Notes: generated from the sequence alone by a model not told the origin. Positions 1-9,533 are shown, counted from the first letter of the stretch. The stretch: DNA of 34,524 nt from Candidatus Thalassarchaeum sp. (GCA_030748335.1 JASMMD010000015.1:1-34524); one strand, 5' to 3'. A program made the numbers and translations.

Positions 1-2
1 TC

Positions 3-158
3 GGCATATCGAGGACTGCTGATGGAGCCATCGCCGGTGATGTCGACCCCGGAGTGAGCGAGGTTGCGGGCTGGTTGACCCCTGTGCCGGGGGGAGTTGG
101 TCCGATGACCATAGCCATGCTGATGAGGAACACGGTCAGGGCGGCCGAGTCGCCCTAG
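3..158 (+). CDS. folD: Methylenetetrahydrofolate dehydrogenase/cyclohydrolase FolD, C-terminal fragment (5' end outside window)
   Basis: Frame 3 reads [51 protein letters not shown], containing the FolD signature [11 protein letters not shown]. Confidence 0.93.
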   Translation, partial: GISRTADGAIAGDVDPGVSEVAGWLTPVPGGVGPMTIAMLMRNTVRAAESP

Positions 159-469
159 AATACACCCAACTCGAACCTAGCATCCTCGCTGGCGTGGACA
201 CGGGGGTCCCAAGGTGGAGAGAATGTCAGATTCACGTGGGCGCTGCCCACTCCCTCAGTGGCTAGGGCCGAGCGATGCACTGCGGCCATTATCTCAGGAG
301 CGACGGGGCATCCTGGACTGGTCAGGGTCATGTCTATCTCTGCGTGCGCGCCGTCTTCACCGTCCTCGACTCTGATTGCGTAAATCAGGCCGAGTTCGGT
401 GACTGACATCTTCATCTCCGGGTCCTCGACGTCACCGAGTGACTGCATTATCTCCGACTCTTCTACCAT
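155..469 (-). CDS. MIP18/DUF59 (PaaD/SufT-like) Fe-S assembly protein
   Basis: [20 protein letters not shown] and [13 protein letters not shown] motifs; adjacent to sufE/sufS. Confidence 0.88.
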   Translation of the reverse strand: MVEESEIMQSLGDVEDPEMKMSVTELGLIYAIRVEDGEDGAHAEIDMTLTSPGCPVAPEIMAAVHRSALATEGVGSAHVNLTFSPPWDPRVHASEDARFELGVF

Positions 470-476
470 ATCTTCC

Positions 477-950
477 TCATAGCAGCAGGGCTGCCTCTTC
501 AGTCACTCGCTTGAACATGTTAAGGAAGCCGTTGGCCCTGCTCGGGGTCAGCGAGGAGCGGATACCCATCTCCTCGGCGTAGTCGGGCTCCATTCCGGCC
601 ACGTCCGCTGGGTCCATTCCATTGACGGCAATCGCCGTCACCGCCATCAGACCTTGTACAATCTGGGCATCGGCGCCTCCGCGCAGCAGGAAGCCTCCGT
701 TCTCGTCGACCGAGCAAATCACATGTGCCCTCGACTGGCAGCCGTGAACTTGGTTGTCATCGTCCCACTCCTCTTGAGGCAGTGGTGACGGATGCCTCTT
801 GGCGTATGAGAACAGGAGCTCGTAGCGCTCCATCGCATCGAAGCAGGCCTGGAACTCCTCGACCACCGCGTCGAGGTGTTCGGGCCATCTCCTGCTTCCA
901 ACCATGGTTCCTCGTCCTAGGGGTCCGCCTTGAATATGACTAGCGGTCAT
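477..950 (-). CDS. sufE: SufE-like sulfur acceptor
   Basis: VHGCQSRAHV matches the SufE GCQS catalytic Cys motif; 4-bp ATGA overlap with sufS. Confidence 0.87.
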   Translation of the reverse strand: MTASHIQGGPLGRGTMVGSRRWPEHLDAVVEEFQACFDAMERYELLFSYAKRHPSPLPQEEWDDDNQVHGCQSRAHVICSVDENGGFLLRGGADAQIVQGLMAVTAIAVNGMDPADVAGMEPDYAEEMGIRSSLTPSRANGFLNMFKRVTEEAALLL

Positions 951-2173
951 GCGAATCTGTCGATGATCTCTTCGAGATACTGCACAAATGACTCGGCCTC
1001 GCCCATGGTGTTGTATATCCAGAACGAGGCGCGGTTCGTCGAAGGCACTCCCAGCGCGTCCATCAACGGCTGGGCGCAGTGATGGCCGGTCCTGACCGCG
1101 AAGCCGCCCTCGTCAAGCAGCAGAGCCAGATCCTGCGACTGTATGTCTTCGTGCAGGAAAGAGACCGCCCCGCTGCTGTCCTCTCTTTCGGGATCGCCGT
1201 AAATCCTGATCCCGGGGATCTCCCTCATCCGGGACGCGGTCCACGAGGCGATGTCGTTGATGTGCTCGTGCACCTCGCTCATGTCGAACTGGTCAAGCCA
1301 CTCGACAGCGGCACCCCAGCCTATGGCCTCCGCGAGCCGAGGGGTCCCGGTCTCAAACATGGCGTGACCCTCTTGGAACGTCGAGCCTTCAGTAGAAACT
1401 CGCTTGATCATGGACCCGCCGGTCATGAACGGGCCCATCTCGGCCATCGCGTCGACTCTGACCAGCAGGCAGCCGATGCCTGTGGGCCCGGCCATCTTGT
1501 GGGCCGAGATGGCGACGAAGTCGGCCCCCAGTGAGTCGAAGTCAATCCTCTCGTGCGGAGCTCCCTGAGCGCAGTCTATGAGCACCCGTGCGCCGGTGGC
1601 ATGTGACATCTCGATGATTTTCTCTATTGGATTGCGCACACCCAGTACATTGCTGGTGTGGACGACGCAGACCAGCGAGGCGCCTTCGATAGCCACTTCG
1701 AAGGCATTCATGTCGAGAGTAAATGACTCGGTGTCGATGGGCACGTACCTGACTTCGATACCCTTGTCGATAGACATCTGCTGCCAAGGCACGATGTCCG
1801 CGTGGTGCTCCATCTCAGTCAGGACGACGACGTCGCCCTCACTGAGGTTCTCCCTCGCCCAGGCATAGGCTGCCAAGTTGATTGCCTCAGTGGCCCCGCT
1901 GGTGTAGATCATCTGGTCGGGCGAGGTTCCGAAGTACGAGGATATTCGATTCCGTGCGCCCTCCAGCGCCGTGGTCGCCTCGTCGGCGAGGGTGTGGTTG
2001 GCCCTGTGTGCGTTGGAGTTGTAGTGCTCGTAGTACTCGCTCATGGCGTCAATCACGCACTGCGGCTTCTGGGAGGTAGCGGCGTTGTCGAAGTAGACGA
2101 GTCGTTTGCCATTCGGCAGTGTACGAGCGAGGATGGGGAAATCGGCACGTATTGCCTCGATATCCAAAGTCAT
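947..2173 (-). CDS. sufS: Cysteine desulfurase, SufS type (class V PLP)
   Basis: ISAHKMAGPTGIGCLLV (PLP Lys) and RTGHHCAQPLMDALG (catalytic Cys). Confidence 0.95.
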   Translation of the reverse strand: MTLDIEAIRADFPILARTLPNGKRLVYFDNAATSQKPQCVIDAMSEYYEHYNSNAHRANHTLADEATTALEGARNRISSYFGTSPDQMIYTSGATEAINLAAYAWARENLSEGDVVVLTEMEHHADIVPWQQMSIDKGIEVRYVPIDTESFTLDMNAFEVAIEGASLVCVVHTSNVLGVRNPIEKIIEMSHATGARVLIDCAQGAPHERIDFDSLGADFVAISAHKMAGPTGIGCLLVRVDAMAEMGPFMTGGSMIKRVSTEGSTFQEGHAMFETGTPRLAEAIGWGAAVEWLDQFDMSEVHEHINDIASWTASRMREIPGIRIYGDPEREDSSGAVSFLHEDIQSQDLALLLDEGGFAVRTGHHCAQPLMDALGVPSTNRASFWIYNTMGEAESFVQYLEEIIDRFA

Positions 2174-2369
2174 CGCTGTCCCTCGGTCATTTCGAACTGA
2201 CGGTCCGATATCAAGTAGTACCCGAACGTGGATGCTTCAAACGGGCAAACCCAATAACGGCATGGTCTACCTGACAGCATGAGTCAGATTCGGGCTATTG
2301 ATTGCACTATTCCTCTGGAAGAGGAAGAAGGCAAAAACGACTGGATCGGATGATTAGAGCGGATGTTTA

Positions 2370-2846
2370 TTGTTCAGCACCCCCTTCCGGCCAATCATGG
2401 CGGGACCTGCCGGGCAGGATACGGTCGAGCGGCTCGGGAGTCGTGATCTCAATCTGGATGGGGAAATTATCAACCTTGCAATCGTGGGGTCGAGCAGATT
2501 CTACGACTTCATGGCCTTCGAGGAAGCGGTCGAGTCATGGGTGGAGGAGAACGGCTACCCGGACATGATTATCGTCGGTGGAGCGAGTGGTGTCGACTAC
2601 ATGGCCGAGCGCTGGGCTGACAACAACTCGATTCCCATAGCCGTATTCACAGAGGAGTGGAGTGATCCCACTAGGAGTCTGGTCGACAGAGGCAGAGCCG
2701 AGGCTCCAAACACCCTGACCGAGAAGATTCTGAAAGGGGCCTCGCATATCCTAGCTATGCCATCTCCGACCAGCAAGTGGACTAGGGTAGTAATCGACCA
2801 AGCATCATCACGAGGAATTCCAACCATCGTCCACGAAGTCGAGTGA
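2370..2846 (+). CDS. SLOG / DUF2493-like nucleotide-binding protein
   Basis: INLAIVGSSRFYDFMAFEEAV...MIIVGGASGVDYMAERWADNNSIP resembles the DUF2493/YspA SLOG Rossmann fold; exact start uncertain. Confidence 0.65.
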   Translation: MFSTPFRPIMAGPAGQDTVERLGSRDLNLDGEIINLAIVGSSRFYDFMAFEEAVESWVEENGYPDMIIVGGASGVDYMAERWADNNSIPIAVFTEEWSDPTRSLVDRGRAEAPNTLTEKILKGASHILAMPSPTSKWTRVVIDQASSRGIPTIVHEVE

Positions 2847-2847
2847 T

Positions 2848-2925
2848 TGGTGCTCCTGTCGGGATTCGAACCCGAGTCGCCGGGATGAAAACCCGGAATG
2901 ATGGACCGAGCTACACTACAGGAGC
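2848..2925 (-). tRNA. tRNA-Glu (anticodon UUC), 3' CCA encoded
   Basis: Minus strand GCTCCTG...CCGGG-TTTTCAT-CCCGG...GGTTCGAATCCC...CAGGAGC-A-CCA; cloverleaf read by eye. Confidence 0.93.
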
Positions 2926-2963
2926 GACGAGGTGACGAGAGACATCTCCCCCATAACGATTCG

Positions 2964-5900
2964 TCACGGAGGGTTGCCGGTCCCTGCAGTGGTGATGGTC
3001 TGTGACTCGGGCGTGCCGTCCTGATCGGAATCTATGGTGATGACTGTGACGGTGATGCCTTGGGATGTTCCGGCGACATAGTCGATCTGGAATCCGATCC
3101 AAGTGTTGTTGGTGTGGTAAGCATGTCCCTGTGAGTTGATGTTCCACTGAAACACGTTGTGCGATAGGTACCCCTCCTGCAGTACCTCGATGCTGCCGCT
3201 GGACGAAAGGGAGAGGTTTCTCGCGTGCCAGATGTTGGAATTGACCGCGGAAGTCACGTTGCCGTCAGCGTTGTCGTCCCTCTGCCCCATATAGTGACGG
3301 TGGAACACCCTACGGTTGAGGAAGCTATCATTGTCGGTGTCAGTTGCCTGCCAAGTCCGGCTCAGGTAGTGGTAGGTGTCAGGACTACCGTCTGAGTTGT
3401 TATCCCACGAAGTCAGCTCATTGACCACGATGCGAATTCTATGGGGCTGGTGCAACGAGTTGCGCCACACCTCCATCGAGCGCGTCTCCTCGGTCTGGAA
3501 GGTCCAGCCATGGGCGTGCTGATCCAGATAGGAGGTCTCTCGGACCCTCCTGAAGATGTGCTCCTCGAAACCGTCCTCGTTGGAGTCCCACCACGTCAGG
3601 GTAGCGGTGTATGACTCGCGCTGCTCGAGATGGTGGTCGAAGTCCCAGTCAGTAGCATTGGACATGTGTATGGTCCTCTGCTTCCACTCAAGTGTCCCAT
3701 CCGCATCGTCGTCGACCATGCGAGTCAGTGCGAATCGGTGGATGTGGTGCTCCACCATCCCCCAGTCCCAGTGCTGGTGCCAGCCTCGCATGCGAGCAGT
3801 GTAATCGAGGTCGCCGTCGTGGTCGGTGTCTACCTTGAGGACCCCTGCTCTCCAAGTCCACTGTAGTTCAATGACGCCGTTGGAGTCGTTGTCGAACTGA
3901 ACGGTGTTCTGCTGAAGTGCGCGAATCACATCGACATTGCCGTCGGAGTTGGTGTCCCTGACTACGACTGCTCGCAGGTTGTCGCGATGGCGGTCGGCGT
4001 TGCCGTCCTCGGTGGGGTCCCAGACCCATGAGGTATGGTCGATTGCCATCCAGCGCTCGGGCGTGCCGTCATCGTTGCCATCGATGCGATGGATGAGTCG
4101 AGAGTGAGAGAAGTAGGCGGTCAGGACCGAGCCGATACCCTGATCGACCATCCTCCGGTTCTGGTTTAGGATGACTCTACGCTCCAGATTGCCGTCTTGA
4201 TCGGCATCGGTCCGGGCATGCACGAAGAGGTGTATGTTTACGTCCTCGTAGGTACCGTTGTCCCAAGTCCACACGGTTCTGGTCAATACATCGTGCCGCT
4301 CGGGGATGCCGTCCGAGTTCTGATCGACCAAGTCGAGCCCCCTGAAGCGCGTGAGGAAGAGGTCGTCCTGGCCGTCACCGTCGCGGTCGTGTGAGCACTG
4401 GGTGTTGCGAACCAGAATGATTCGCTCAGGCCCCGGGATGCCGTCCGAGTCGAACCAGAACACTCCTACAGTCCTGTGGCATAGGGTCTCGGCGACCCCG
4501 TCGTTGTCCCAGTCCTCCCAGAAGCTGTCATTCCACCAAGTGGCCGTCACCTGCGAGATGGAACGCGAGTAGGTCTGCTCTTGCATCGAGGAGTCGTCGA
4601 TGTCCCCCCATGCCTCGTCGAACACTGGGTCGACTATCTCAGTCCTAGCTGCGTTTTCGATTGGAATCGGGGCGAGTTCGTCCTCCGAGGGGGCCTCGTC
4701 CGCGTTGACGACGCTACTCTGAATCATCAGGGGGTCGCTCGGGATGGTGTCGGCCTCCTCTTCGTCGCCGGCCTCGTCGCGTACCGAATCCTCGTCAGTG
4801 GTAACCCAGTCGTCTACCTCCTGATCATCGTCGTAGTAGCCATCCCCATCAGGGTCGAAGTCGGATTGCCAATCGTACTCATCGTCCTCCTGCGCATCGG
4901 TGACCTCGTCTACGGTGCCATCGCCGTCGGAGTCGAGCTCCTGCTCGACCTCGTCATCCAGCTGCTCCTCGGCCTCACCTTCCAGTTCTTCCTGGAGCTG
5001 TGCGGCTTCGAGGTCGTCGACGACCGATACTACCTCGACGTGAAACACACGCTCGGTGGATATCCCGGTCGGCCCGGTGGCAGTTACTCGGACGACATAC
5101 ACGCCCTCCTCCGAGTACTGATGGGACTCCTCGGCGAGCGCGGGTTCGGACGTCGAGCCGTCACCCCACTCGATGGAGACGGAGGCGGGGCCCAGAGGGT
5201 CCTCGGTTTCGGTTTCGATGCTCAAATCACCGGCTAGGTTGAGGTGTATCCTGCCTTGAGGAGAAGGATTGGTCGAGACAGTGAGCGAAGGCGCCTGAGC
5301 GTCATCGATCCTGATTGAGCCCTGCGCGGTGGCGAGGAAGCCAGAGGGGTCGGTGGCCGAGACGTGTACCGAATAAGTCCCCGGTTCGCCCCAAATGTGC
5401 TGGCCCGACAGGTCTCGGAGAGTAGTCCCCTCCGAGAAATCGACCTCAACGACCAGCTCGTCACCATCTGGGTCCGATGCCTCGACGGACCAAGCAACCG
5501 GGGCGCCCGCTATACCCTCAGGTGGGAGATCGAGGGAAACAACTGGGGCCCTGTTTGGTTCTAGCAGAGTGAATATCACAGCCGCTACCGCTGTGGCGCC
5601 CATGGAGTCGGTGAGTTCGACCTCGATGGTGTGAGTGTCCACAGATAGGAAACCCGCGTCGTAGGTCAGACTGTTTGAGGTCTGAACCAGAGCCCCATCG
5701 AGACGCCAATTGGCGATGAAGGGGGCTGTGCCCTCCTCGATGACGACGTTGGCGACAATCAGGTCGTTGGCTGTGGTCGGGGAGCCCTCAAGGACCACGC
5801 TGGCGGAAACCACGGTGGGTTCGGGTTGCTCGATGACCTCGTCAGTGGCACCCAAGCACCCAGAGCCCAACATCAGAGCCACTAGGAACAGTCCGGTCTG

Positions 5901-5966
5901 GATTCTTCGGCGGGAGTTGTTGTCTCGGACAGTGCTGTACATCGGACACAGGGCGTCCATTCCCAC
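2964..5966 (-). CDS. Large secreted lipoprotein with PKD-like domains, acidic linker and Asp-rich (DxDxDG-type) repeats
   Basis: N-terminal hydrophobic segment with LMLGSGCLG lipobox; PKD-like segments (DPDGDELVVEVDF, GTYSVHVSATDPSG); many DNNSDGSPD/DTDHDGDLD/DSDQDGTPE loops. Confidence 0.8.
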   Translation of the reverse strand: MGMDALCPMYSTVRDNNSRRRIQTGLFLVALMLGSGCLGATDEVIEQPEPTVVSASVVLEGSPTTANDLIVANVVIEEGTAPFIANWRLDGALVQTSNSLTYDAGFLSVDTHTIEVELTDSMGATAVAAVIFTLLEPNRAPVVSLDLPPEGIAGAPVAWSVEASDPDGDELVVEVDFSEGTTLRDLSGQHIWGEPGTYSVHVSATDPSGFLATAQGSIRIDDAQAPSLTVSTNPSPQGRIHLNLAGDLSIETETEDPLGPASVSIEWGDGSTSEPALAEESHQYSEEGVYVVRVTATGPTGISTERVFHVEVVSVVDDLEAAQLQEELEGEAEEQLDDEVEQELDSDGDGTVDEVTDAQEDDEYDWQSDFDPDGDGYYDDDQEVDDWVTTDEDSVRDEAGDEEEADTIPSDPLMIQSSVVNADEAPSEDELAPIPIENAARTEIVDPVFDEAWGDIDDSSMQEQTYSRSISQVTATWWNDSFWEDWDNDGVAETLCHRTVGVFWFDSDGIPGPERIILVRNTQCSHDRDGDGQDDLFLTRFRGLDLVDQNSDGIPERHDVLTRTVWTWDNGTYEDVNIHLFVHARTDADQDGNLERRVILNQNRRMVDQGIGSVLTAYFSHSRLIHRIDGNDDGTPERWMAIDHTSWVWDPTEDGNADRHRDNLRAVVVRDTNSDGNVDVIRALQQNTVQFDNDSNGVIELQWTWRAGVLKVDTDHDGDLDYTARMRGWHQHWDWGMVEHHIHRFALTRMVDDDADGTLEWKQRTIHMSNATDWDFDHHLEQRESYTATLTWWDSNEDGFEEHIFRRVRETSYLDQHAHGWTFQTEETRSMEVWRNSLHQPHRIRIVVNELTSWDNNSDGSPDTYHYLSRTWQATDTDNDSFLNRRVFHRHYMGQRDDNADGNVTSAVNSNIWHARNLSLSSSGSIEVLQEGYLSHNVFQWNINSQGHAYHTNNTWIGFQIDYVAGTSQGITVTVITIDSDQDGTPESQTITTAGTGNPP

Positions 5967-5994
5967 CTTAAAGGAAAGTGGGTCATCGGATTTG

Positions 5995-7005
5995 TCAAGG
6001 TCTCAATGAGAGAGGCTCGACGAGCGTCGCCCACAGCCTCATGCCTTCATCGGTCAACTCTCGATTGGTCCTCAGTCCCCTCCTTCTGCGAGTGATTAAC
6101 CCCTGAGACTCAAGTCTCTTGAGATGATGCCCTACCAACTGCTGGCTGGTACCGATTGTGGATGCTAGTTCCCTCTGTGTCGGAGGAGTCTCGCCATCCT
6201 CCTGCTCCGCGATTGAACGTAGCACCATCAGAGCCACGTCACTCAGCTGGCTGGCATCGACCGGGCGAGGTAGGTTGGACGTCTCCGCGGCACGATCGAC
6301 AGCAGATGTGTAGTAGCGCAGCAGGCGGCCATCGCGCCTGCACCACACATTCCCCTCGTTCTCTAGAATCCTAAGGTGGTGCACTGCCTGGTGGTTGCCC
6401 ATCTCGAGCGCGCGTATGATACCAGATAGGTGGCATCCGGGATGCGCCGTCAGGAACCCCTCAAGTCGCCCCCTCTGGTAAGTCCCGGCTAAGGTTCCCG
6501 TACCCTCGGTTACTCTGAGTTGCGAGAAGCGCCCCATCGACCTGACCATCTTCGCTCTGGTCGGCTCGTCGCCAGCCGAGACGAGTGCGAGAGACAGCAG
6601 TATCATCGCCATGAAAGCAGGGGCCCACGGCAGCGCAGGGATTGAGATGGGAGTGATTCCTTGTTCCATCTCCTGCCCTGACTCCTCGTTGTTCTGGCTG
6701 CCTAATCCGGTTGACCAGATGTCTTCTATGAGCCAAGTCCCTTCCAAGGCACCTGCAAGCGCGACACCAATCGTGCGCCCCTCGACGGGACTGAGGAACA
6801 GTCCCGCCTGCGGCTGCGGCTCGTGTAACAGACCATCGGAGTCCTCCAGCATCCAGACCCCGGGCGTCGTGCGCACCCAAGTGGCCTCCTGATCGGCCGC
6901 TGCAGCAGGTGCAGAAACGACCAGAACTGCGAACATCAAGAATGCCATGGGAAACACGCGACTGGTCCGCGCTGACGCCCTTGACATGGTGATTCGGAGA
7001 TTCAC
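5995..7005 (-). CDS. Membrane-anchored transcriptional regulator with two winged-helix domains
   Basis: N-terminal hydrophobic segment, second TM (PWAPAFMAMILLSLALVSA), then two wHTH-like segments (HPGCHLSGIIRALEMGNHQAVHHLRILENEG; PPTQRELASTIGTSQQLVGHHLKRLESQGLI). Confidence 0.78.
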   Translation of the reverse strand: MNLRITMSRASARTSRVFPMAFLMFAVLVVSAPAAAADQEATWVRTTPGVWMLEDSDGLLHEPQPQAGLFLSPVEGRTIGVALAGALEGTWLIEDIWSTGLGSQNNEESGQEMEQGITPISIPALPWAPAFMAMILLSLALVSAGDEPTRAKMVRSMGRFSQLRVTEGTGTLAGTYQRGRLEGFLTAHPGCHLSGIIRALEMGNHQAVHHLRILENEGNVWCRRDGRLLRYYTSAVDRAAETSNLPRPVDASQLSDVALMVLRSIAEQEDGETPPTQRELASTIGTSQQLVGHHLKRLESQGLITRRRRGLRTNRELTDEGMRLWATLVEPLSLRP

Positions 7006-7038
7006 GCATGAGTTAAGCGTCTTGGGTCGTCGTGTTTG

Positions 7039-7644
7039 TCATGATTGGTTCTCGCTGTGCCCATCAGCAGCTAGGTCCGACCACCAACTCATCATCGGCA
7101 CGAACAGCGCCATACCCACAATCCCACCGACGAGCCAAACCAGAGGGTTCTCCAGTAGACCTAGGAAGTCCTCACCCCATAGCCCAAGGAGAAGCCCTTC
7201 CATCCCGAACCTGATCCCACGGCCAAACAGACCTGCTGCTACGAACAGCCTGAGGTCCATCCTGCCGGCTCCCGCAGCCCAAGCGAAGGCCTTGTAGGGT
7301 ATCGGAGAGACCGCGGCTAGGAATATGCCGGCAGACCCATACCTGCCTATCAGGACGTCTAGCCTGGCTTTGGTGGCATCGCTGGCGAAGCGCTCCAGTA
7401 TCGGCCTACCGGCATAGGCACCGATTCCATATCCGACTACTGCGCCCATTACACTCGTTACAGTAGCAACAAAAACGATGGTCAGGATATCTAGAGAACT
7501 ATCGGCACCGAGTACCATCGGGATAACCAACAGGTCGGGAGGTGCGGGCTGAAGGGCCGCTTCTGAGGCCGACACGATGGCGAGCCCCAACAGACCGAAG
7601 CCCTCTGCCCATTCGATTATCGAGTCGGTGACTCCATTGAACAC
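7039..7644 (-). CDS. VTT/SNARE-associated (DedA/YqaA-like) membrane protein
   Basis: Multiple hydrophobic spans; APPDLLVIPMV, YGIGAYAGRPILERF, SPIPYKAFAWAAG typical of the YqaA-like family; GTG start at 7644 preferred over the track start at 7692. Confidence 0.78.
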   Translation of the reverse strand: MFNGVTDSIIEWAEGFGLLGLAIVSASEAALQPAPPDLLVIPMVLGADSSLDILTIVFVATVTSVMGAVVGYGIGAYAGRPILERFASDATKARLDVLIGRYGSAGIFLAAVSPIPYKAFAWAAGAGRMDLRLFVAAGLFGRGIRFGMEGLLLGLWGEDFLGLLENPLVWLVGGIVGMALFVPMMSWWSDLAADGHSENQS

Positions 7645-7743
7645 GCACCTTCGTCCGTCCTTTTCGGGATGAACGTTGCTTCCCGCGGACACCGGCTAGG
7701 CACGGAGGCGACCCCTGAAAGCGGGGCCGGCCTACGCCTAGGC

Positions 7744-8241
7744 ATGGCGGCAGGCGAGGTGCTGGACACCGCTGCTCTAATCGCTTGGCCCCTCGAGAGG
7801 ATGCGTGGCAGTCTAGTAGTCCCTGACCAGAGGGCCGAATTGACCCGGATATCACCCGATAGGGAGATCCTCCTCGATGCAGCGGACCTGGAATGGGCCA
7901 CACCGGGGCCTGATGCGCTCGCTCGGGCCAGCGACCTCGCAGTCAGCACGGGTGACATGGCTGGACTCTCTCCCGTTGACCTTGAGCTGTTGGCCTTAGC
8001 AGTAGAGAGGGTTGCGACTCTGGTAACCGATGACTATCGCCTTCAGAACCTCTGCGAAAGGGGCAGCGTGCCTTGGCTGTCGGTAACGATGGAAGGAGTC
8101 AGGGCGCTGTGGACGTGGGAGTTGCGCTGCACCGGATGCGGGGTGGTGCTACCTCCTCCCGAATCGCCCAACCCGAGTCGTGATTTGGGCAATTGCGTCG
8201 ATTGTGGCTCCAAATTAGGACTCAGGCGAAAGATGGGCTAG
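7744..8241 (+). CDS. nob1: rRNA maturation endonuclease Nob1 (PIN domain plus zinc ribbon)
   Basis: VLDTAALI PIN start, LVTDDYRLQNL, and C-terminal CTGCG...CVDCG zinc ribbon. Confidence 0.85.
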   Translation: MAAGEVLDTAALIAWPLERMRGSLVVPDQRAELTRISPDREILLDAADLEWATPGPDALARASDLAVSTGDMAGLSPVDLELLALAVERVATLVTDDYRLQNLCERGSVPWLSVTMEGVRALWTWELRCTGCGVVLPPPESPNPSRDLGNCVDCGSKLGLRRKMG

Positions 8242-8451
8242 TCACTCGCTTTCGCTGGCGGCTTCCTCGCTGACTCCACCCCTATCCATGTCCCTCTCGG
8301 CTTCCGAAGGGTTCCTGATCTCACTGACTGCCATCTCGTACTCGCCCTTGGCCAATCCAAGGCTGCGGGCCAACTCGGGTATCTTCTTGGCGCCGAAGAA
8401 CAGCACCGCGATTCCTATCAGAATTGCCATCTCGGTGGTCCCTACTGCCAT
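8242..8451 (-). CDS. tatA: Sec-independent translocase TatA/E-like
   Basis: Short protein with one TM followed by FFGAKKIPELARSLGLAKGEY. Confidence 0.9.
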   Translation of the reverse strand: MAVGTTEMAILIGIAVLFFGAKKIPELARSLGLAKGEYEMAVSEIRNPSEAERDMDRGGVSEEAASESE

Positions 8452-8506
8452 GCTATCGGCCTTAGGTGGAAGCGTTCTCGTTCAAATGCTTCGGCTCAGT
8501 AATCCC

Positions 8507-8764
8507 CTAACCGCCAGAAACCGGAGGAAGGAATGCCACCTCGGAAGAATCAGCCAAGGGATCTTTCAGGGATGCTCCTATCTGTCCGTCGATTGCCACT
8601 CGGAGACCCGAATTCAAGAATTCTGAGAGCTCAAACCTGTCGATCAACTGCTCGGCCGTGGTCCCAAGCTCGAGGGCAACCTCAATCTCGCGCTCGCCGA
8701 GTCTCTCGGCCAAAGGGCCAAAGAACAGCATCCTAATCTTCACGGCCCTGCCTGAGCCAGCCAT
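8507..8764 (-). CDS. MoaD/ThiS-family ubiquitin-like (SAMP-like) protein
   Basis: VKIRMLFFGPLAERLGEREIEV...VAFLPPVSGG, C-terminal GG. Confidence 0.88.
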   Translation of the reverse strand: MAGSGRAVKIRMLFFGPLAERLGEREIEVALELGTTAEQLIDRFELSEFLNSGLRVAIDGQIGASLKDPLADSSEVAFLPPVSGG

Positions 8765-8834
8765 AGTTGTCCGAGCCCAGCCGCTCCCATCAACCCATCT
8801 GCCTCGCAGGGACTATACCGCGAACGCGCCGCGC

Positions 8835-9533
8835 ATGGGCATGGTCGAGATTTCGGCGGTGGTCTTCGACTGCGACGGGGTGCTGACCGACAACGGCTCC
8901 TCATGGCAGAACATTCACGACAACTTCGGGACCGAGAATCTTGATACTCTAGAGCGCTTCCTAAATCGCGAGATTAGCGATGACGAGTTCATGGCCGATG
9001 ACATACGGTTGTGGACCGCTGTCCAACCACGCATACACCGCGATGACATCATGCGATGCTACTCTGGAATTACGCTGATGACGGGGGCACGCGATGTTGT
9101 GCGCGAACTGCAGAGCAGGGGGATTTTCGTTGCCATCGTCTCTGCCGGCGTCGATGTCTTCGTCGGAGCCATAGCATCGATGCTTGAGGTGGATGACTGG
9201 GTCGCCAACGGCTTCGACTGGGATGAGGAGAGTTGGTTGCGCGGACCCTCGCCCGCTAGGGTCAACTCGCACGAGAAGGGCGTGTTGGTCGAGAAGCTCT
9301 CTCGAATTGAGGGGATTGAGGCGCAGGGCATCGTTTCGGTGGGAGATTCCAGCACCGACCTCTCAATGATGATTCCCGGCTCGCGGTTCATTGGCTTCAA
9401 CCCAGCCCGGCAGAGGGCAGTGGATGCATTCGAGGAGGCAGGGGTCCCGATGGTGAAAGGCAACGACCTGCGTGACATCTGGGTGCACCTGTTCGACGGT
9501 GAGGCGTTTCCGGACTCAGGCGAAGGGGATTGA
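8835..9533 (+). CDS. HAD-superfamily phosphatase (SerB-like)
   Basis: VVFDCDGVLTD (motif I), VSVGDSSTDLSMM (motif IV); the track ORF begins too far upstream. Confidence 0.83.
   Translation: MGMVEISAVVFDCDGVLTDNGSSWQNIHDNFGTENLDTLERFLNREISDDEFMADDIRLWTAVQPRIHRDDIMRCYSGITLMTGARDVVRELQSRGIFVAIVSAGVDVFVGAIASMLEVDDWVANGFDWDEESWLRGPSPARVNSHEKGVLVEKLSRIEGIEAQGIVSVGDSSTDLSMMIPGSRFIGFNPARQRAVDAFEEAGVPMVKGNDLRDIWVHLFDGEAFPDSGEGD

Noticed and set aside
1079-1534. Antisense ORFs inside large genes (e.g. 1079..1534 +, 4581..5237 +, 13883..14530 -, 19559..20194 +, 22070..22870 -)
   Set aside because: High-GC shadow ORFs opposite clearly coding frames, with no recognisable motifs and biased residue composition.
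3200-4520. Repeated short DNA patterns resembling direct repeats
   Set aside because: They encode the Asp-loop protein repeats and have irregular spacing and degenerate sequence; not CRISPR or tandem DNA repeats.
4581-5237. 218-aa hydrophobic-looking + strand ORF opposite the lipoprotein
   Set aside because: Mirror of the Asp/Glu-rich coding strand (GAC/GAG complements read as Val/Leu), not a real membrane protein.
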